A DNA stretch of 54,676 nt, from NCBI RefSeq assembly GCF_018448905.1, contig NZ_RCWA01000032.1:1-54676 (forward strand), read 5' to 3'. A model generated the notes under the pieces. The model worked only from the letters and a program-made list of their open reading frames with translations, was not told the origin of the DNA and ran no database searches. Each line of letters opens with the position of its first letter. Position 1 is the first letter of the stretch. Position numbers and translations under genes: made by a program. This document shows positions 8,799 through 19,098 of the stretch, one piece after another. Origin of the DNA: Photorhabdus heterorhabditis. Lineage in GTDB: Bacteria; Pseudomonadota; Gammaproteobacteria; Enterobacterales; Enterobacteriaceae.

Positions 8799-10778
8799 AT
8801 GAAAGTTAATAATTATAAGAAAAGCGCAATATCAATCGGAATCGCTTCATTTCTTATCGGCTTGTCTAATACCGCATGGAGTTGGGATAGGTTAGATAAT
8901 GAACAAATCAAACCTAATACTACTTATAATGACGCCGATCTCACCTTAGATAAGCAAACAAAAACACAACGGATTAAGATTACAGGCGATACTATCTTCA
9001 GAATACAAGGGGATAGTCAGGCCACCGATACGGTGGTTGAAGACAACTCTCATATTCAGATGAGCCAATTTGGCTATAACAATACTCTGGGTAATCCCGT
9101 TATCCAGAACACGACTGTCAATGGTCGCGGAAGAATCGATATGGGTGCGGGTTCAGTCTCATTCGGGCAGTTATTTATTGGTAAAGATGCTGAATTATCC
9201 ATTGATAATAATGACATGTATTTTACCAACGTTTCCGTTAACTCCCCGGTTCCCGCAGGAAATGTCTATATCGAAAACCTGACACTTGCTGGAGTTGCGG
9301 ATATTGCCTCAGCATGGACGGGCGACGGTGAAGATGGGGATGCTCCACTACCTGAAAAACCTGGCCCTGTACTGGTGACTCGCATTGATAATCTGACAAT
9401 GCAACTTGGTAGTAAATTAAAAATGGAAGCATATGCTTCCGGTGTGCAGTTTAACCGTCTCGAGTTAAAAAATCTCTCCGGCGAAGGTAATTTTTATCTG
9501 ACTACCAGTCTGGCTGATGGCCTTAGCGACAAAATATATGTATCAGAACGTGCTTCCGGTAAGTTTGGTTTACAGGTAAATGATAGCGGTCGGGAAGTCG
9601 TTAATCCAAAAAACGTCCAGTTGGTCTATATCAACAGCGGTGATGCGCACTTTAATTTACTGAATAATGGCGGGATTGTCGAAGCAGGTGTCTGGCAATA
9701 CAAACTGCATAACAAAACAGAGAACGGACATACTGAATGGTACCTGGTGGGCGGAAAACTAGGGGAATTGGCACCACAGGAGACGAATACGCCATCTGAT
9801 ACAAATACAGATACACCACTAGGAAACAATAGCGCACCTTTAACACCATCTGTTGTTCCACATCCTGTACTGAGTAACAGCGCACGTGCAGTCATTAACA
9901 TGGCAACGGCTCCATGGTATATCCTCGAAACGGAAACCAGCACCCTGCGCCAAAGAATGGGCGATTTGCGCCGCAATGATGGAAGTATAGGAGTATGGAC
10001 TCGTTATCTGAGTGATAATTCTCGCCTGAACGACAAACGTTACAGCGCGTTCCATTCAAATTTAAACGGTATGCAGCTCGGTGCAGATAAAAAAACAGAA
10101 TTTAGTAACGGAACTTTATTGCTTGGCGTTTTTACATCTTACAGCAAGAGCAACATCAAATCAGACAATACAAATAATGGAAATATCCGAAGTTATGGTG
10201 GTGGGGTTTACACCACATGGTTCGATAATTCTGGTTTATACATGGACACTCTGTTGAAAGCGAACCACCTCAGCAATGAGGTACGTACAAACATGAACAG
10301 CGGTAACAGCGTCAAAGGAAATTATAGCCAGAATACGATCACCGCATCAACGGAGGCAGGATATTCCATCAAGTTAACGGATGCGTTCAGTCTGACACCT
10401 TACGGCAAAGTAGCTTATTCCCGTACAGGAAAGGCTGACTACTCACTGGATAATGGCATGGAAGCAAATGTCCATGCGGCCAACAGTTTACGGGGTGAGG
10501 TTGGTACGTTGCTGGAAAGTGAATTCAGTATTGCGGAACACAGCGTCAGACCTTACGCGAAAACCGCAGTATCCCGTGAGTTTATCAAGAATAATGAGAT
10601 AGAAATCAACAACGTTTCATTCGACAGTAACTATTCTGGCAACGTCGGTAAGTATGGTCTCGGTGTAACTGCAGACGTGGGAGGTAACGCATTGGTTTAT
10701 ACTGAAGTTAACTATCAGAAAGGTAACAAGGTAGAAACTCCGATCTATGCAACAGCGGGATTCAGAGTCAGTTTTTAA
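8799..10778 (+). CDS. Type V autotransporter with short passenger
   Basis: This is a surface or secreted autotransporter of 659 residues. It has a Sec signal peptide (residues 1-29, ending NTAWSW) and a passenger of about 300 residues rich in beta-strand and Asn/Thr repeats, like a pertactin-type helix. A Pro/Thr/Asn linker (about 325-360) follows. The C-terminal 12-stranded beta-barrel (about 390-659) includes VWTRYL, SNGTLLLGVF and GGGVYTTWF and ends in the outer-membrane signature AGFRVSF with a final Phe. There is no visible protease motif in the passenger, so adhesion or aggregation is more likely than proteolysis. It is a single gene with its own terminator, flanked by two identical palindromes, which suggests lateral placement. 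Confidence 0.9.
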   Translation: MKVNNYKKSAISIGIASFLIGLSNTAWSWDRLDNEQIKPNTTYNDADLTLDKQTKTQRIKITGDTIFRIQGDSQATDTVVEDNSHIQMSQFGYNNTLGNPVIQNTTVNGRGRIDMGAGSVSFGQLFIGKDAELSIDNNDMYFTNVSVNSPVPAGNVYIENLTLAGVADIASAWTGDGEDGDAPLPEKPGPVLVTRIDNLTMQLGSKLKMEAYASGVQFNRLELKNLSGEGNFYLTTSLADGLSDKIYVSERASGKFGLQVNDSGREVVNPKNVQLVYINSGDAHFNLLNNGGIVEAGVWQYKLHNKTENGHTEWYLVGGKLGELAPQETNTPSDTNTDTPLGNNSAPLTPSVVPHPVLSNSARAVINMATAPWYILETETSTLRQRMGDLRRNDGSIGVWTRYLSDNSRLNDKRYSAFHSNLNGMQLGADKKTEFSNGTLLLGVFTSYSKSNIKSDNTNNGNIRSYGGGVYTTWFDNSGLYMDTLLKANHLSNEVRTNMNSGNSVKGNYSQNTITASTEAGYSIKLTDAFSLTPYGKVAYSRTGKADYSLDNGMEANVHAANSLRGEVGTLLESEFSIAEHSVRPYAKTAVSREFIKNNEIEINNVSFDSNYSGNVGKYGLGVTADVGGNALVYTEVNYQKGNKVETPIYATAGFRVSF

Positions 10779-10837
10779 AACAGGTGAATGCCAGGAGTTG
10801 TCTTCACCGGGATTCACATTAATCCTAACACCCGCTG

Positions 10838-10873
10838 TAAAAACGTCCTGATGCCTCTCAGGGCGTTTTTAAC
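10838..10873 (+). terminator. Terminator of the autotransporter
   Basis: AAAAACGTCCTGA pairs with TCAGGGCGTTTTT (one mismatch) and ends in a T-run, 60 nt after the stop. Confidence 0.85.
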
Positions 10874-11011
10874 AAACAACAGGAGAGAACAAAGATTTTG
10901 AGTGCTCTGATCTGGAATTCCAATTACAGGCCAGACGGAATTTTCGGCGGTTTGAGCGTGGAACCTCTAAGAAGATACATCTTGTTTTTAAATGGGTTTA
11001 TCGGCAGCTTG

Positions 11012-11039
11012 AAATGTGCACGTGGTAAACGTGCACATT
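11012..11039. repeat. 28-bp palindromic repeat, copy 2 (trpS terminator)
   Basis: This sequence is identical to 8147-8174. It lies 8 nt beyond the trpS stop and can end the minus-strand damX-trpS transcript. Read on the minus strand, the stem is followed only by TTTC. Confidence 0.85.
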
Positions 11040-11047
11040 TATCTCTA

Positions 11048-12085
11048 TCAAGGGTGGGCTATAAAGCCAATAGCTTCATACACTTTATCTAGTGTAATTT
11101 GGGCACGGGCTTTTGCCTTGGCTGCACCTTCTGCCATGATTTTATTCAGTAGAGCCTCATCATTGCGGAAATGATAGAAACGCTCCTGTAATTCAGTCAA
11201 CATACCGGAAACTGCATCAGCTACAGCACTTTTTAAATGACCATACATTTGGCCTTCAAATTCAGCTTCCAGTTCAGGAATGGTTTTACCAGTAACGCCT
11301 GCTAAGATATCCAATAAGTTAGAAACACCTGGTTTTTGTTCCAGATTGTAACGAACGCGAGGGGGTTCTTCCGAATCTGTAACTGCACGCTTGATCTTTT
11401 TAGCAGCTGATTTTGGATCTTCCAACAGGGCGATAACATTATTGCGGTTATCGTCTGACTTGGACATTTTCTTTTCTGGGTCTTGCAGAGCCATAACACG
11501 AGCGCCACCTGTTGGGATAAATGGCTCTGGTACAGTGAATATATCGCCATAGATAGCGTTAAATCGCTGAGCGATATCACGACTCAGTTCAAGGTGCTGT
11601 TTCTGATCAATACCTACCGGAACTTGGTTTGTTTGATATACCAAAATATCCGCAGCCATCAGTACTGGATAATCAAACAGACCTGCGTTAATGTTTTCGG
11701 CATGACGAGCTGATTTGTCTTTGAACTGAGTCATACGGCTGAGTTCACCGAAATAGGTATAGCAGTTCAGAACCCAGCTTAATTGAGCATGTTGTGGTAC
11801 ATGGGACTGAACAAAAATGGTGCTTTTCTTCGGATCAATACCACAAGCCAGGTAGAGTGCCAATGTATCCAGAGTGCGTTTTCTCAATTCTTTTGGGTCT
11901 TGGCGGACAGTGATTGCATGTTGGTCGACGATGCAATAGATGCAGTCATAATCATCCTGCATTTTAACCCACTGACGTAACGCCCCCATATAGTTACCGA
12001 TGGTTAATTCACCGGAAGGTTGTGCGCCGCTGAATACAATAGGTTTTTGGGAGTTTGGTTTTTCAGATACAGTGGGTTCACTCAT
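11048..12085 (-). CDS. trpS: Tryptophanyl-tRNA synthetase
   Basis: TrpS charges tRNA-Trp with tryptophan. It is a class I synthetase of 345 residues. The HIGH-like motif is TIGNYMG (near residue 25) and the KMSKS loop is [10 protein letters not shown] (near residue 205). [17 protein letters not shown] and [17 protein letters not shown] (tRNA/Trp pocket) match the family. It is the last gene of the aroK-aroB-damX-dam-rpe-gph-trpS run, 4 nt after gph. Confidence 0.98.
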   Translation of the reverse strand: MSEPTVSEKPNSQKPIVFSGAQPSGELTIGNYMGALRQWVKMQDDYDCIYCIVDQHAITVRQDPKELRKRTLDTLALYLACGIDPKKSTIFVQSHVPQHAQLSWVLNCYTYFGELSRMTQFKDKSARHAENINAGLFDYPVLMAADILVYQTNQVPVGIDQKQHLELSRDIAQRFNAIYGDIFTVPEPFIPTGGARVMALQDPEKKMSKSDDNRNNVIALLEDPKSAAKKIKRAVTDSEEPPRVRYNLEQKPGVSNLLDILAGVTGKTIPELEAEFEGQMYGHLKSAVADAVSGMLTELQERFYHFRNDEALLNKIMAEGAAKAKARAQITLDKVYEAIGFIAHP

Positions 12086-12089
12086 TTTA

Positions 12090-12794
12090 TTATGCTTCCT
12101 GAAGTTTCAAAGATGGGAGTCCAATTGTGGATAGCAGATCCGAGAAATTCGTTAATAGGTAGTCTGGATTGCTTAATTCAATAGATTCACCGTAGTTATA
12201 TCCATAGGTTAAACCAACACAAGGGCAACCTGCCGCTTGCGCCGCTAAAATATCATTACGAGAATCACCGACAAAGAGCAATTCTTCCTTACGTAGTCCG
12301 AATGTGCCCATTGTTAGATAAATAGGTGCTGGGTGTGGCTTTTTCTCTTTAACATCGTCACCACCTAGTACCAATGAAAAATATTCACTGATGCCTAAAG
12401 AGGCCAGCAGAGGGGCAATAAAAGCGGTGGGTTTATTGGTGATGATACCCATTGGCAGGTTGTGTTTTGCCAATTCTTTTAATGTGGTTTTGACTGCCGG
12501 GAACAACTGACTACCTGTTGTTACGGTTGTTTCATAGAAATGGTCAAACAGCTCACGGGTTTCTTTATGCAATTGTGCAGTCAAGTTGACTTTAGCCCAT
12601 GTCAGTGCACGTTCGACCATAATGTCTGCACCGTTACCGATCCAAACAGCAACTCGCTCTTTTCCCGCTGTGGGAAAACCTTTAGCTAACAGTGCCTGAT
12701 CCAGTGCATCGGCTAGACCACCGGCGCTGTCTACTAATGTACCATCTAGATCAAAGGCGATAGCACGGATACCTTTTAATACCTTATTTGCCAT
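12090..12794 (-). CDS. gph: Phosphoglycolate phosphatase
   Basis: Gph is a HAD-family phosphatase that removes phosphate from 2-phosphoglycolate, formed during repair of oxidised DNA ends. The 234-residue product has motif [11 protein letters not shown], motif II IITNKP, and motifs III/IV KKPHPAP and FVGDSRNDI. The start at 12794 (MANKVLKG) overlaps the rpe stop by 11 nt; an upstream in-frame ATG at 12830 would lie deep in rpe and adds unrelated residues. The usual dam-rpe-gph-trpS order is conserved. Confidence 0.95.
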   Translation of the reverse strand: MANKVLKGIRAIAFDLDGTLVDSAGGLADALDQALLAKGFPTAGKERVAVWIGNGADIMVERALTWAKVNLTAQLHKETRELFDHFYETTVTTGSQLFPAVKTTLKELAKHNLPMGIITNKPTAFIAPLLASLGISEYFSLVLGGDDVKEKKPHPAPIYLTMGTFGLRKEELLFVGDSRNDILAAQAAGCPCVGLTYGYNYGESIELSNPDYLLTNFSDLLSTIGLPSLKLQEA

Positions 12795-13464
12795 GAGATA
12801 CCTTTGACAATTCACTACGCATATTATCAATTACTGTTTTGTAATCTGGCTGACTGAAGATGGCTGAGCCAGCAACGAACATATCTGCACCAGCGGTTGC
12901 TGCCGCTGCAATATTGCTAGCCTTAATACCACCGTCTACTTCAAGACGAATGTCATAACCGCTTTTATCGATGATTTTACGAACCTGACGTAGCTTATCC
13001 AGTGTTCCAGGAATGAAAGATTGGCCACCAAAACCAGGATTTACCGACATCAACAGAATAATATCTAGTTTATCCAGGATATAATCAAGATAACTTAATG
13101 GAGTTGCAGGATTGAATACCAGACCTGCTTTACAGCCATGTTCTTTGATAAGTTGTAGACTACGGTCAATATGCTCACTAGTTTCTGGGTGGAAGGTAAT
13201 GTAAGTGGCTCCTGCCTTGGCGAAATCAGGGATAATGCGATCAACCGGTTTTACCATCAGATGAACATCAATTGGTGCAGTAATGCCATAATTTCGTAGA
13301 GCCTGGCAGACCATAGGCCCGATAGTCAGGTTAGGAACATAATGATTATCCATGACATCAAAGTGAACGACGTCAGCACCTGCTGCCAGTACCTTAGCGG
13401 TATCTTCACCCAACCGCGCAAAATCCGCAGATAAAATGGATGGGGCAATTAGAAAATCTTTCAT
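12784..13464 (-). CDS. rpe: Ribulose-phosphate 3-epimerase
   Basis: Rpe interconverts ribulose 5-phosphate and xylulose 5-phosphate in the pentose phosphate pathway. It is a TIM barrel of 226 residues. [16 protein letters not shown] opens the protein, [14 protein letters not shown] and VNPGFGGQ carry metal and phosphate contacts, and [12 protein letters not shown] is the C-terminal catalytic and phosphate region. The start at 13464 is set by a GGAG site 7 nt upstream and by family starts. Confidence 0.97.
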   Translation of the reverse strand: MKDFLIAPSILSADFARLGEDTAKVLAAGADVVHFDVMDNHYVPNLTIGPMVCQALRNYGITAPIDVHLMVKPVDRIIPDFAKAGATYITFHPETSEHIDRSLQLIKEHGCKAGLVFNPATPLSYLDYILDKLDIILLMSVNPGFGGQSFIPGTLDKLRQVRKIIDKSGYDIRLEVDGGIKASNIAAAATAGADMFVAGSAIFSQPDYKTVIDNMRSELSKVSHGK

Positions 13465-13526
13465 TATCTTCTCCAAATCGTTTCTATCATCCCTTAATTG
13501 CAAGGCAAAAAGGGGGTGGATAACAG

Positions 13527-14339
13527 TCAGCGATATAATGCTAAAAGTTCGTCTACTTTACTGCGAGCAAGAATATTCCTGCTGATAGTACGACGTGCTT
13601 TGACAATATGAAGTGAAGCCTGGTAGTACCATTCTCGGGTCATTGGCGTATCGTGGTTGGATATCAAAACAGGAATCGCACGTTCTGATGATAACTTAAA
13701 TGCAATATGCGCCAGATTTTCCTGATCAGTAATGTTAAAGCTGTTGGTGTGATACGCCGTAAAGTTTGCGGTTGCTGATAAAGGAGCATAAGGAGGGTCG
13801 CAATAGATAACTGAACCTTTCCGTGCTTTATTCAAGGTGTATTGATAGTGCTCACAGATAAAAGTCGCATTTTGGGCTTTTTCAGCAAACCAATATAATT
13901 CATCTTCAGGAAAGTAGGGTTTTTTATAACGACCAAATGGTACGTTAAACTTACCATGAGAATTATAACGGCAGAGGCCGTTGTAACAATGGCGATTGAG
14001 ATAAAGGAATAACACGCTGCGGTGAAACGGGTCAGTGCTTTGGTTAAATTGTTCCCGTAACTGATAAAAATGTTCGGCTGTGTTGTATTCTTGGGTAAAC
14101 AGAGGGCGCGTATGAACGATAAACTCATTAGCCCTTAATTTTACTGTGTTGTACAGATTAATCAGGTCACTGTTGATATCAGCGAGGATGTAAGAATCGT
14201 AGTCTGTGTTCAGAAAGACAGAACCTGCGCCAACAAATGGTTCTATCAGACAACTACCGGCTGGCAGATGACGTCTGATGTCATCTACCAACGGGTATTT
14301 TCCACCGGCCCATTTTAAGAAAGCGCGTTTTTTTTTCAT
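13527..14339 (-). CDS. dam: DNA adenine methylase (GATC)
   Basis: Dam transfers a methyl group from S-adenosylmethionine to adenine N6 in GATC, marking strands for mismatch repair and replication timing. The 270-residue protein has the AdoMet motif [15 protein letters not shown] at its N terminus, [10 protein letters not shown] (near residue 36) and the catalytic DPPY in [12 protein letters not shown]. It sits between damX and rpe as in other Enterobacterales. Confidence 0.97.
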   Translation of the reverse strand: MKKKRAFLKWAGGKYPLVDDIRRHLPAGSCLIEPFVGAGSVFLNTDYDSYILADINSDLINLYNTVKLRANEFIVHTRPLFTQEYNTAEHFYQLREQFNQSTDPFHRSVLFLYLNRHCYNGLCRYNSHGKFNVPFGRYKKPYFPEDELYWFAEKAQNATFICEHYQYTLNKARKGSVIYCDPPYAPLSATANFTAYHTNSFNITDQENLAHIAFKLSSERAIPVLISNHDTPMTREWYYQASLHIVKARRTISRNILARSKVDELLALYR

Positions 14340-14423
14340 GCTGTCAATTAATTACTCAATCATTCCAGAGCCGCAGATTGTACTCTGTTTAGGACAGCAT
14401 ATCAGCGCCTAATAAATATTGTT

Positions 14424-15341
14424 TTATTTTCTCAGGTCTTGTTGCACTTGCTGCATCGTTCTGACCCAAGGTTTCTTTGCCTGAATTTCAGCCGGTAGAG
14501 ATGAAACAGCCTGCTTCGCTTCAGAAACGGAATTGTAATCACCGTGAATCAAGACAAACCAGGTTTTTCCATTACGTTTAGTTTCGTAAACTTTGTAGTG
14601 GATGAGGTTATGCTTTTTAGCAAAAGCGGTCAGGGTATCTGAACGGCTGGCACTACTTAATTGCAAAGTGTAGTGGCTTACCGGGGTTTTCAGCAGATTA
14701 TTGCCAGTGTTGGTCACATTATTTTTACTGTTAGTGTGACTTGTTGATGGTTTTGATTTAGCCGATTCCTCTGGTTTCAGTGGACGGATATTTTCCGGTT
14801 TCTGTTGTACCTCAGGTGGCGGTGTTACTGTTTGCGGTTGTTGGGTTTGATTCAGATTCTGCACCGCATGGTTTATATTACTTTGTTGCTGAATCAAAGC
14901 ATCAGGAATCTTTCCTGATAATTCAATTCGTTGACTTTCGCCATTGTTAACTTGGTGCTGTTGAGGTTGTGTTGGAGTACCACTGACAGGAGGAATATTA
15001 ATTTCCTGTGACCTGTTAATTGTATCTGAGGTGGTATTCTCTGATGTTACGGATTGATGGTTATCATCCTTGGATGGTGAACCCGATAAATCAATATTTT
15101 TCTCTGCAACATTTGGTGATTGCTGTTTTTCATGTTCAGTTGGCGCTTTTAAAGCAGAGCTGATAGCTATAATCAGTAGTAGCAGTACTAAAATCCCAAT
15201 ACCGAGCATCATTTGCTGGCGCGAGATTGCAAACTTGGGTTTGTTTAATTGCTGACGTGATCGTGAAGGGCGGCGATCTGAGGTATCTGGTTTAAACTCA
15301 CTATCTGCCCTTTGCTCGTTTTTTGATTTGAATTCGTCCAT
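14424..15341 (-). CDS. damX: Septal-ring SPOR protein DamX
   Basis: DamX is an inner-membrane division protein that binds septal peptidoglycan. It is 305 residues, clearly shorter than E. coli DamX (428), mostly through a shorter cytoplasmic N terminus and linker. It has a cytoplasmic charged segment (1-55), one membrane helix (MMLGIGILVLLLLIIAIS), a long Gln/Pro/Asn-rich periplasmic linker, and a C-terminal SPOR domain (HYTLQLSSASRSDTLTAFA to the end). The start MDEFKS at 15341 has a GGAGGG ribosome site and matches homologues. Confidence 0.95.
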   Translation of the reverse strand: MDEFKSKNEQRADSEFKPDTSDRRPSRSRQQLNKPKFAISRQQMMLGIGILVLLLLIIAISSALKAPTEHEKQQSPNVAEKNIDLSGSPSKDDNHQSVTSENTTSDTINRSQEINIPPVSGTPTQPQQHQVNNGESQRIELSGKIPDALIQQQSNINHAVQNLNQTQQPQTVTPPPEVQQKPENIRPLKPEESAKSKPSTSHTNSKNNVTNTGNNLLKTPVSHYTLQLSSASRSDTLTAFAKKHNLIHYKVYETKRNGKTWFVLIHGDYNSVSEAKQAVSSLPAEIQAKKPWVRTMQQVQQDLRK

Positions 15342-15489
15342 ATGCCCTCCAAACAGAGCTAATACTGCCAATTGCAATTAAAATCGGTCCGGTAGGTTGA
15401 TCTAACTAGAATAAAAATTCGTCATTAAAGTAGCTACTTTATGACACAACAACCAGATGTATGCAAAAAAACATTTAATTTATTGATAA

Positions 15490-16590
15490 TTACACATTCT
15501 CGGATGGTAAACACTGATGAATAGCTTCAAGAACACAATCATGTCTAATATCTGAGCATAGACCAGCTTTGCCAATTGCAGTTGGAAGAATCAGACGTAA
15601 TTTCCCTGCTATAACTTTTTTATCTCTCATCATATGTGGAAGATAGGTTTCCGGCGGCATATTTTGTGGCCCGTGTACAGGTAGATTTGCCCTTCTCAGC
15701 AATCGGATAATGCGTTGAGTGTCTTGCTCAGAGAAATTCCCTGCGAGCTGGGCTGTTTTTGCCGCCATAACCATTCCCGCAGCAACAGCTTCTCCATGTA
15801 GCCAGATGCCATATCCCATTTCTGTTTCAATTGCGTGACCAAATGTATGACCAAGATTCAGCAGGGCACGCAGGCCGCTTAATTCTTTTTCATCTGCGGC
15901 GACAACTTCTGCTTTTAATTCGCAGCAGCGACGGATGCAGTAAGCCATTGCTTTGTTGTCGAGAGCCAGCAGTTTATCCATATTATCTTCAAGCCAGCTG
16001 AAAAACTCACTGTCGAGAATGATGCCGTACTTAATGACCTCAGCCAGACCAGAAGAGAGTTCGCGGGCTGGAAGCGTTTGCAGGCAATTGAGATCGACCA
16101 TCACAGAAACGGGCTGATAGAACGCGCCTATCATATTTTTGCCGAGAGGATGATTTACTGCGGTTTTTCCTCCAACAGAAGAATCAACCTGAGCGAGAAG
16201 AGTGGTAGGGACCTGAATAAAACGGACACCACGTTGATAACAGGCAGCGGCAAAACCGGTCAAATCACCGATTACGCCGCCGCCGAGAGCGATAAGTGTT
16301 GTATCTCGACCGTGGTTATTTTCCAGCAGAGCAGAGAATACATCGTCTAATATGGAAAGAGATTTGTACTGTTCACCATCAGGCAGAATAATTTCATCTA
16401 CCCGAACCCCGGCTTGTTGCAAAGTGGCTTTTACTTTTGCCAAATACAGTGGAGCCAGCGTTTGATTCGTCACCAGCATAACTTGCTGGTCTGCTTCTAG
16501 TGGTGCAAAAGCAGAAGGATCATCGAACAATCCTTGTGCAATGGTAATCGGGTAGCTACGCTCCCCTAAAGTAACAATTATCTTTTCCAT
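15490..16590 (-). CDS. aroB: 3-dehydroquinate synthase
   Basis: AroB is the second step of the shikimate pathway: DAHP to 3-dehydroquinate, using NAD and a divalent metal. It is 366 residues. The NAD site is [14 protein letters not shown], the [20 protein letters not shown] segment forms the active site, and metal ligands lie in EVIKYG and [11 protein letters not shown]. It is directly downstream of aroK (46-nt gap). Confidence 0.98.
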   Translation of the reverse strand: MEKIIVTLGERSYPITIAQGLFDDPSAFAPLEADQQVMLVTNQTLAPLYLAKVKATLQQAGVRVDEIILPDGEQYKSLSILDDVFSALLENNHGRDTTLIALGGGVIGDLTGFAAACYQRGVRFIQVPTTLLAQVDSSVGGKTAVNHPLGKNMIGAFYQPVSVMVDLNCLQTLPARELSSGLAEVIKYGIILDSEFFSWLEDNMDKLLALDNKAMAYCIRRCCELKAEVVAADEKELSGLRALLNLGHTFGHAIETEMGYGIWLHGEAVAAGMVMAAKTAQLAGNFSEQDTQRIIRLLRRANLPVHGPQNMPPETYLPHMMRDKKVIAGKLRLILPTAIGKAGLCSDIRHDCVLEAIHQCLPSENV

Positions 16591-16636
16591 AGCAGCTTTA
16601 GCCTTAATTATTTATCGCTGTACAGACTTGCCTAAA

Positions 16637-17158
16637 TCAGTTTTTTTCCAGTAACTCGATGATTTGGTTAGCAACAACTTTCGCGCTTTGCTCATCGGTA
16701 CGGATAGTGACATCAGCAATTTCCTCATACAGAGGATTACGTTCGTCCGCTAAATTTTCTAAAACTTCACGTGCTGGTGCATCAACTTGAAGTAAAGGAC
16801 GTTTTTTATCGCGCTGGGTGCGTGCTAGCTGTTTTTCAATGGTGGTTTCCAGGTAGACTACGACACCACGGGCAGACAGACGATTTCGGGTTTCTCTGGA
16901 TTTTACAGAGCCTCCACCAGTCGCCAGTACAATGCCTTGTTTTTCAGTGAGTTCGTTAATCACTTTTTCTTCGCGTTCGCGGAAGCCTTCTTCGCCTTCC
17001 ACATCGAATACCCAGCCCACGTCAGCTCCGGTACGTCGCTCAATTTCTTGATCGGAGTCGTAAAACTCCATATTGAGTTGCTGAGCTAACTGACGACCAA
17101 TAGTGCTTTTGCCGGCACCCATAGGCCCAACCAGAAAGATATTACGTTTCTCTGCCAT
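16637..17158 (-). CDS. aroK: Shikimate kinase I
   Basis: AroK phosphorylates shikimate with ATP. It is 173 residues with the P-loop [12 protein letters not shown] (residues 11-22), the shikimate-binding [11 protein letters not shown], the GGGSV loop and the lid around [11 protein letters not shown]. It is first in the aroK-aroB-damX-dam-rpe-gph-trpS run. Confidence 0.97.
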   Translation of the reverse strand: MAEKRNIFLVGPMGAGKSTIGRQLAQQLNMEFYDSDQEIERRTGADVGWVFDVEGEEGFREREEKVINELTEKQGIVLATGGGSVKSRETRNRLSARGVVVYLETTIEKQLARTQRDKKRPLLQVDAPAREVLENLADERNPLYEEIADVTIRTDEQSAKVVANQIIELLEKN

Positions 17159-17525
17159 GTTTTTGGTATTACTAAGACTATTCGTTAATGATAACCCGCC
17201 CCGCTAATCAAATCAGCAGCGGGACCTAAACTGAAACCTCATGAGCGGTAATGTGAGATCAGATGATGAAATTATCTCAGTTCACCAGCCAGTTTTGCAA
17301 CTATATAAATCAATGATGAGCTTCCTGTAGCAGAAGCTCTAGTTTTATTGGCTTATTATTGTGATGTTAACCCGACCGCTCAATTAGCTAACCCTTGTAT
17401 GCTAAATCGGACTCAGCGTCAAATCTATAAACAGGGTTAGCTGAAAAAATCTGCGCATGATCATACTGAATAGTCGTTTTTTTATTTTCAATTCATTGAT
17501 ATAACTGTTTTATTATTTTTTGTGG
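17159..17525. other. Intergenic region between hofQ and aroK
   Basis: No gene seen. The stretch should hold the aroK promoter. It contains a 10-bp inverted repeat (AGCTAACCCT at 17386-17395, AGGGTTAGCT at 17433-17442, 37-nt loop) and a CCCGC/GCGGG pair near 17195-17220, which could act as RNA structures. Confidence 0.5.
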
Positions 17526-18560
17526 TTAAATATCCATCAGTTGAGGTGTGATAAATATTATCAGCTCTCGACGGCTGTGTTTATGACCTTTCTGATCAAA
17601 TAGTGAACCGAGCAGAGGAATGTCTGATAGATAGGGGACTTTCTGAGTTTTCTCACCTTTTTTTTGTTGGAAAATCCCACCGAGAATAAGTGTTTCACCA
17701 TTTTTTACAGTGACTTGAGTCATTATTTCCTGTTTGTCGATGGTCAGGTTTTCACCTCCTCCCTGACTTATTGAGATTCCTGGCATATTTTGACTAATTT
17801 TTAGAGAGAGTCTGATTTTGTCTTTTCTGAGTATATGAGGGGTGACTTCCATTCCCAGTACAGCTTCTTTAAATTGCACGGTACTTTTATCTTTTTCCTG
17901 ACTGACATAGGGGATATCCGAGCCTTGCTTAATGCTGGCTAACTGTTGATGTGAGGCTGTCAGTCTTGGGCTAGCGATGATATCCAGTTGATTTTCTTGT
18001 TCCAGGGCGCTGAGTTCTAGTTCCAGTAAGCTGGTGTGAATACGGGCAATATTGAGCGAAAATCGATGCATATTGTCGTTGGCTGTTTGGTTGATATTGA
18101 GGCGATTTATACCTGTTGATGTATTAAGCTGTTCTCCTATCGGCATTCCCCAATAAATTCCCAGTTCATGCAGTGCTTCTCTGCTACTGGTCACGATATG
18201 TGCAGTAATCTGCACTTGCTGCTGTGGAGTATCTATTTCTTTCAGCCAACTTTTTATCTGCGCGATTGCGATGGGAGTATCTTGTAAAATTAGGCTGTTA
18301 GTTTCAGGATCAAAATCGGCTTTACCCTCTTTTGTCATGAGTGCCGGTATATTTTGTCTGAGATTAAGGGCAATTCTTTCTGCATCTGCATATTGTAATG
18401 CTGTTGCAAGGTACTGAATTTCAGTCTCATAGACTGACTGAGTAATTAGCTCAATGGGTTGTTCTTCTGCCTCTGTTATGGGGGGAGCAAAAGGATTTCT
18501 TATCTCTGCAACACAAATAACGGGCAGAAAAATCATAAATAGAATAAATTTCTTAGTCAT
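17526..18560 (-). CDS. hofQ: Secretin-domain HofQ with HofP-like N terminus
   Basis: This is the outer-membrane secretin of a DNA-uptake or pilus-like apparatus (HofQ/PilQ family), used in E. coli to take up DNA as food. It is 344 residues versus about 412 in E. coli. Residues 1-18 are a signal peptide. Residues 19-40 carry RNPFAPP, the PilP/HofP hallmark. From about residue 52 (LQYADAERIA) the protein follows HofQ: the N1-type domain, then the secretin core with LELSALEQENQLDIIASPRL, GMEVTPHI and the C-terminal GGIFQQKK and RRELIIFITPQLMD. The N0/STN part of HofQ and most of HofP are absent. The start at 18560 has a GAGG site and overlaps hofO by 8 nt. Confidence 0.85.
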   Translation of the reverse strand: MTKKFILFMIFLPVICVAEIRNPFAPPITEAEEQPIELITQSVYETEIQYLATALQYADAERIALNLRQNIPALMTKEGKADFDPETNSLILQDTPIAIAQIKSWLKEIDTPQQQVQITAHIVTSSREALHELGIYWGMPIGEQLNTSTGINRLNINQTANDNMHRFSLNIARIHTSLLELELSALEQENQLDIIASPRLTASHQQLASIKQGSDIPYVSQEKDKSTVQFKEAVLGMEVTPHILRKDKIRLSLKISQNMPGISISQGGGENLTIDKQEIMTQVTVKNGETLILGGIFQQKKGEKTQKVPYLSDIPLLGSLFDQKGHKHSRRELIIFITPQLMDI

Positions 18561-19098
18561 AAAGTTCCTCATGTGAGGTTTCTGACAAGGTCATTTTGAC
18601 ATTTAGAGACTCACCTGACGGCGAAATAGAAAACTGTTTGATTAGCAGCGGTGGATATAACGCTTGTAATGCACTAAGAAAATCCAACATTTGTTCGTAG
18701 TTTAAATAAATCATTATTTGCCAGAGTGTTTTTTCTCCTTCTTTCTTACGCTGCCATTCAAGAACTTGCACACCAGAATTCATCAATGGTTGTTGCAGTT
18801 GTTTTACTGCGGAAATTTTCACGGTACTTTGTGATGACTTACTAAGTTCATGTTCTATTTGGTTTATGTGTTGTTGTATATTTTCCAATAAAGGTAACTG
18901 ATTTAGTCGGTCATTAGTTGATTTTGTATTAATTTCCTGGGCTGCTATTTTCTGTGTCAGGTTTATTTCCTGTTCAATTCTCTCTTGCCAGAAGAAAAAA
19001 TAAAACAGAATTAGAAATGGGGTAATGATAGTTTGCTGCCAAATAAAGAGTAACCAGACTGGTTTGGCAAACCACCATAAATTATCACTTTTTATCAT
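18553..19098 (-). CDS. hofO: HofO-like inner-membrane pilus-assembly protein
   Basis: This small bitopic protein is equivalent to PilO. It is 181 residues with one membrane helix (about 13-45), a coiled-coil-prone Gln/Glu/Lys stretch (about 50-90) and a C-terminal ferredoxin-like domain (LWQIMIYLNYEQMLDFLSAL). The start at 19098 (MIKSDN) has GGAG 8 nt upstream and overlaps the hofN end by 14 nt. It presumably pairs with HofN across the periplasm. Identification rests mainly on gene order and architecture. Confidence 0.8.
   Translation of the reverse strand: MIKSDNLWWFAKPVWLLFIWQQTIITPFLILFYFFFWQERIEQEINLTQKIAAQEINTKSTNDRLNQLPLLENIQQHINQIEHELSKSSQSTVKISAVKQLQQPLMNSGVQVLEWQRKKEGEKTLWQIMIYLNYEQMLDFLSALQALYPPLLIKQFSISPSGESLNVKMTLSETSHEELYD

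Noticed and set aside
9626-9976. 116-codon minus-strand frame inside the autotransporter gene
   Set aside because: Shadow of the autotransporter coding sequence; no ribosome site or family.
10898-11092. 64-codon plus-strand frame before trpS
   Set aside because: Runs through the 28-bp palindrome into the trpS 3' end; no recognisable domain.
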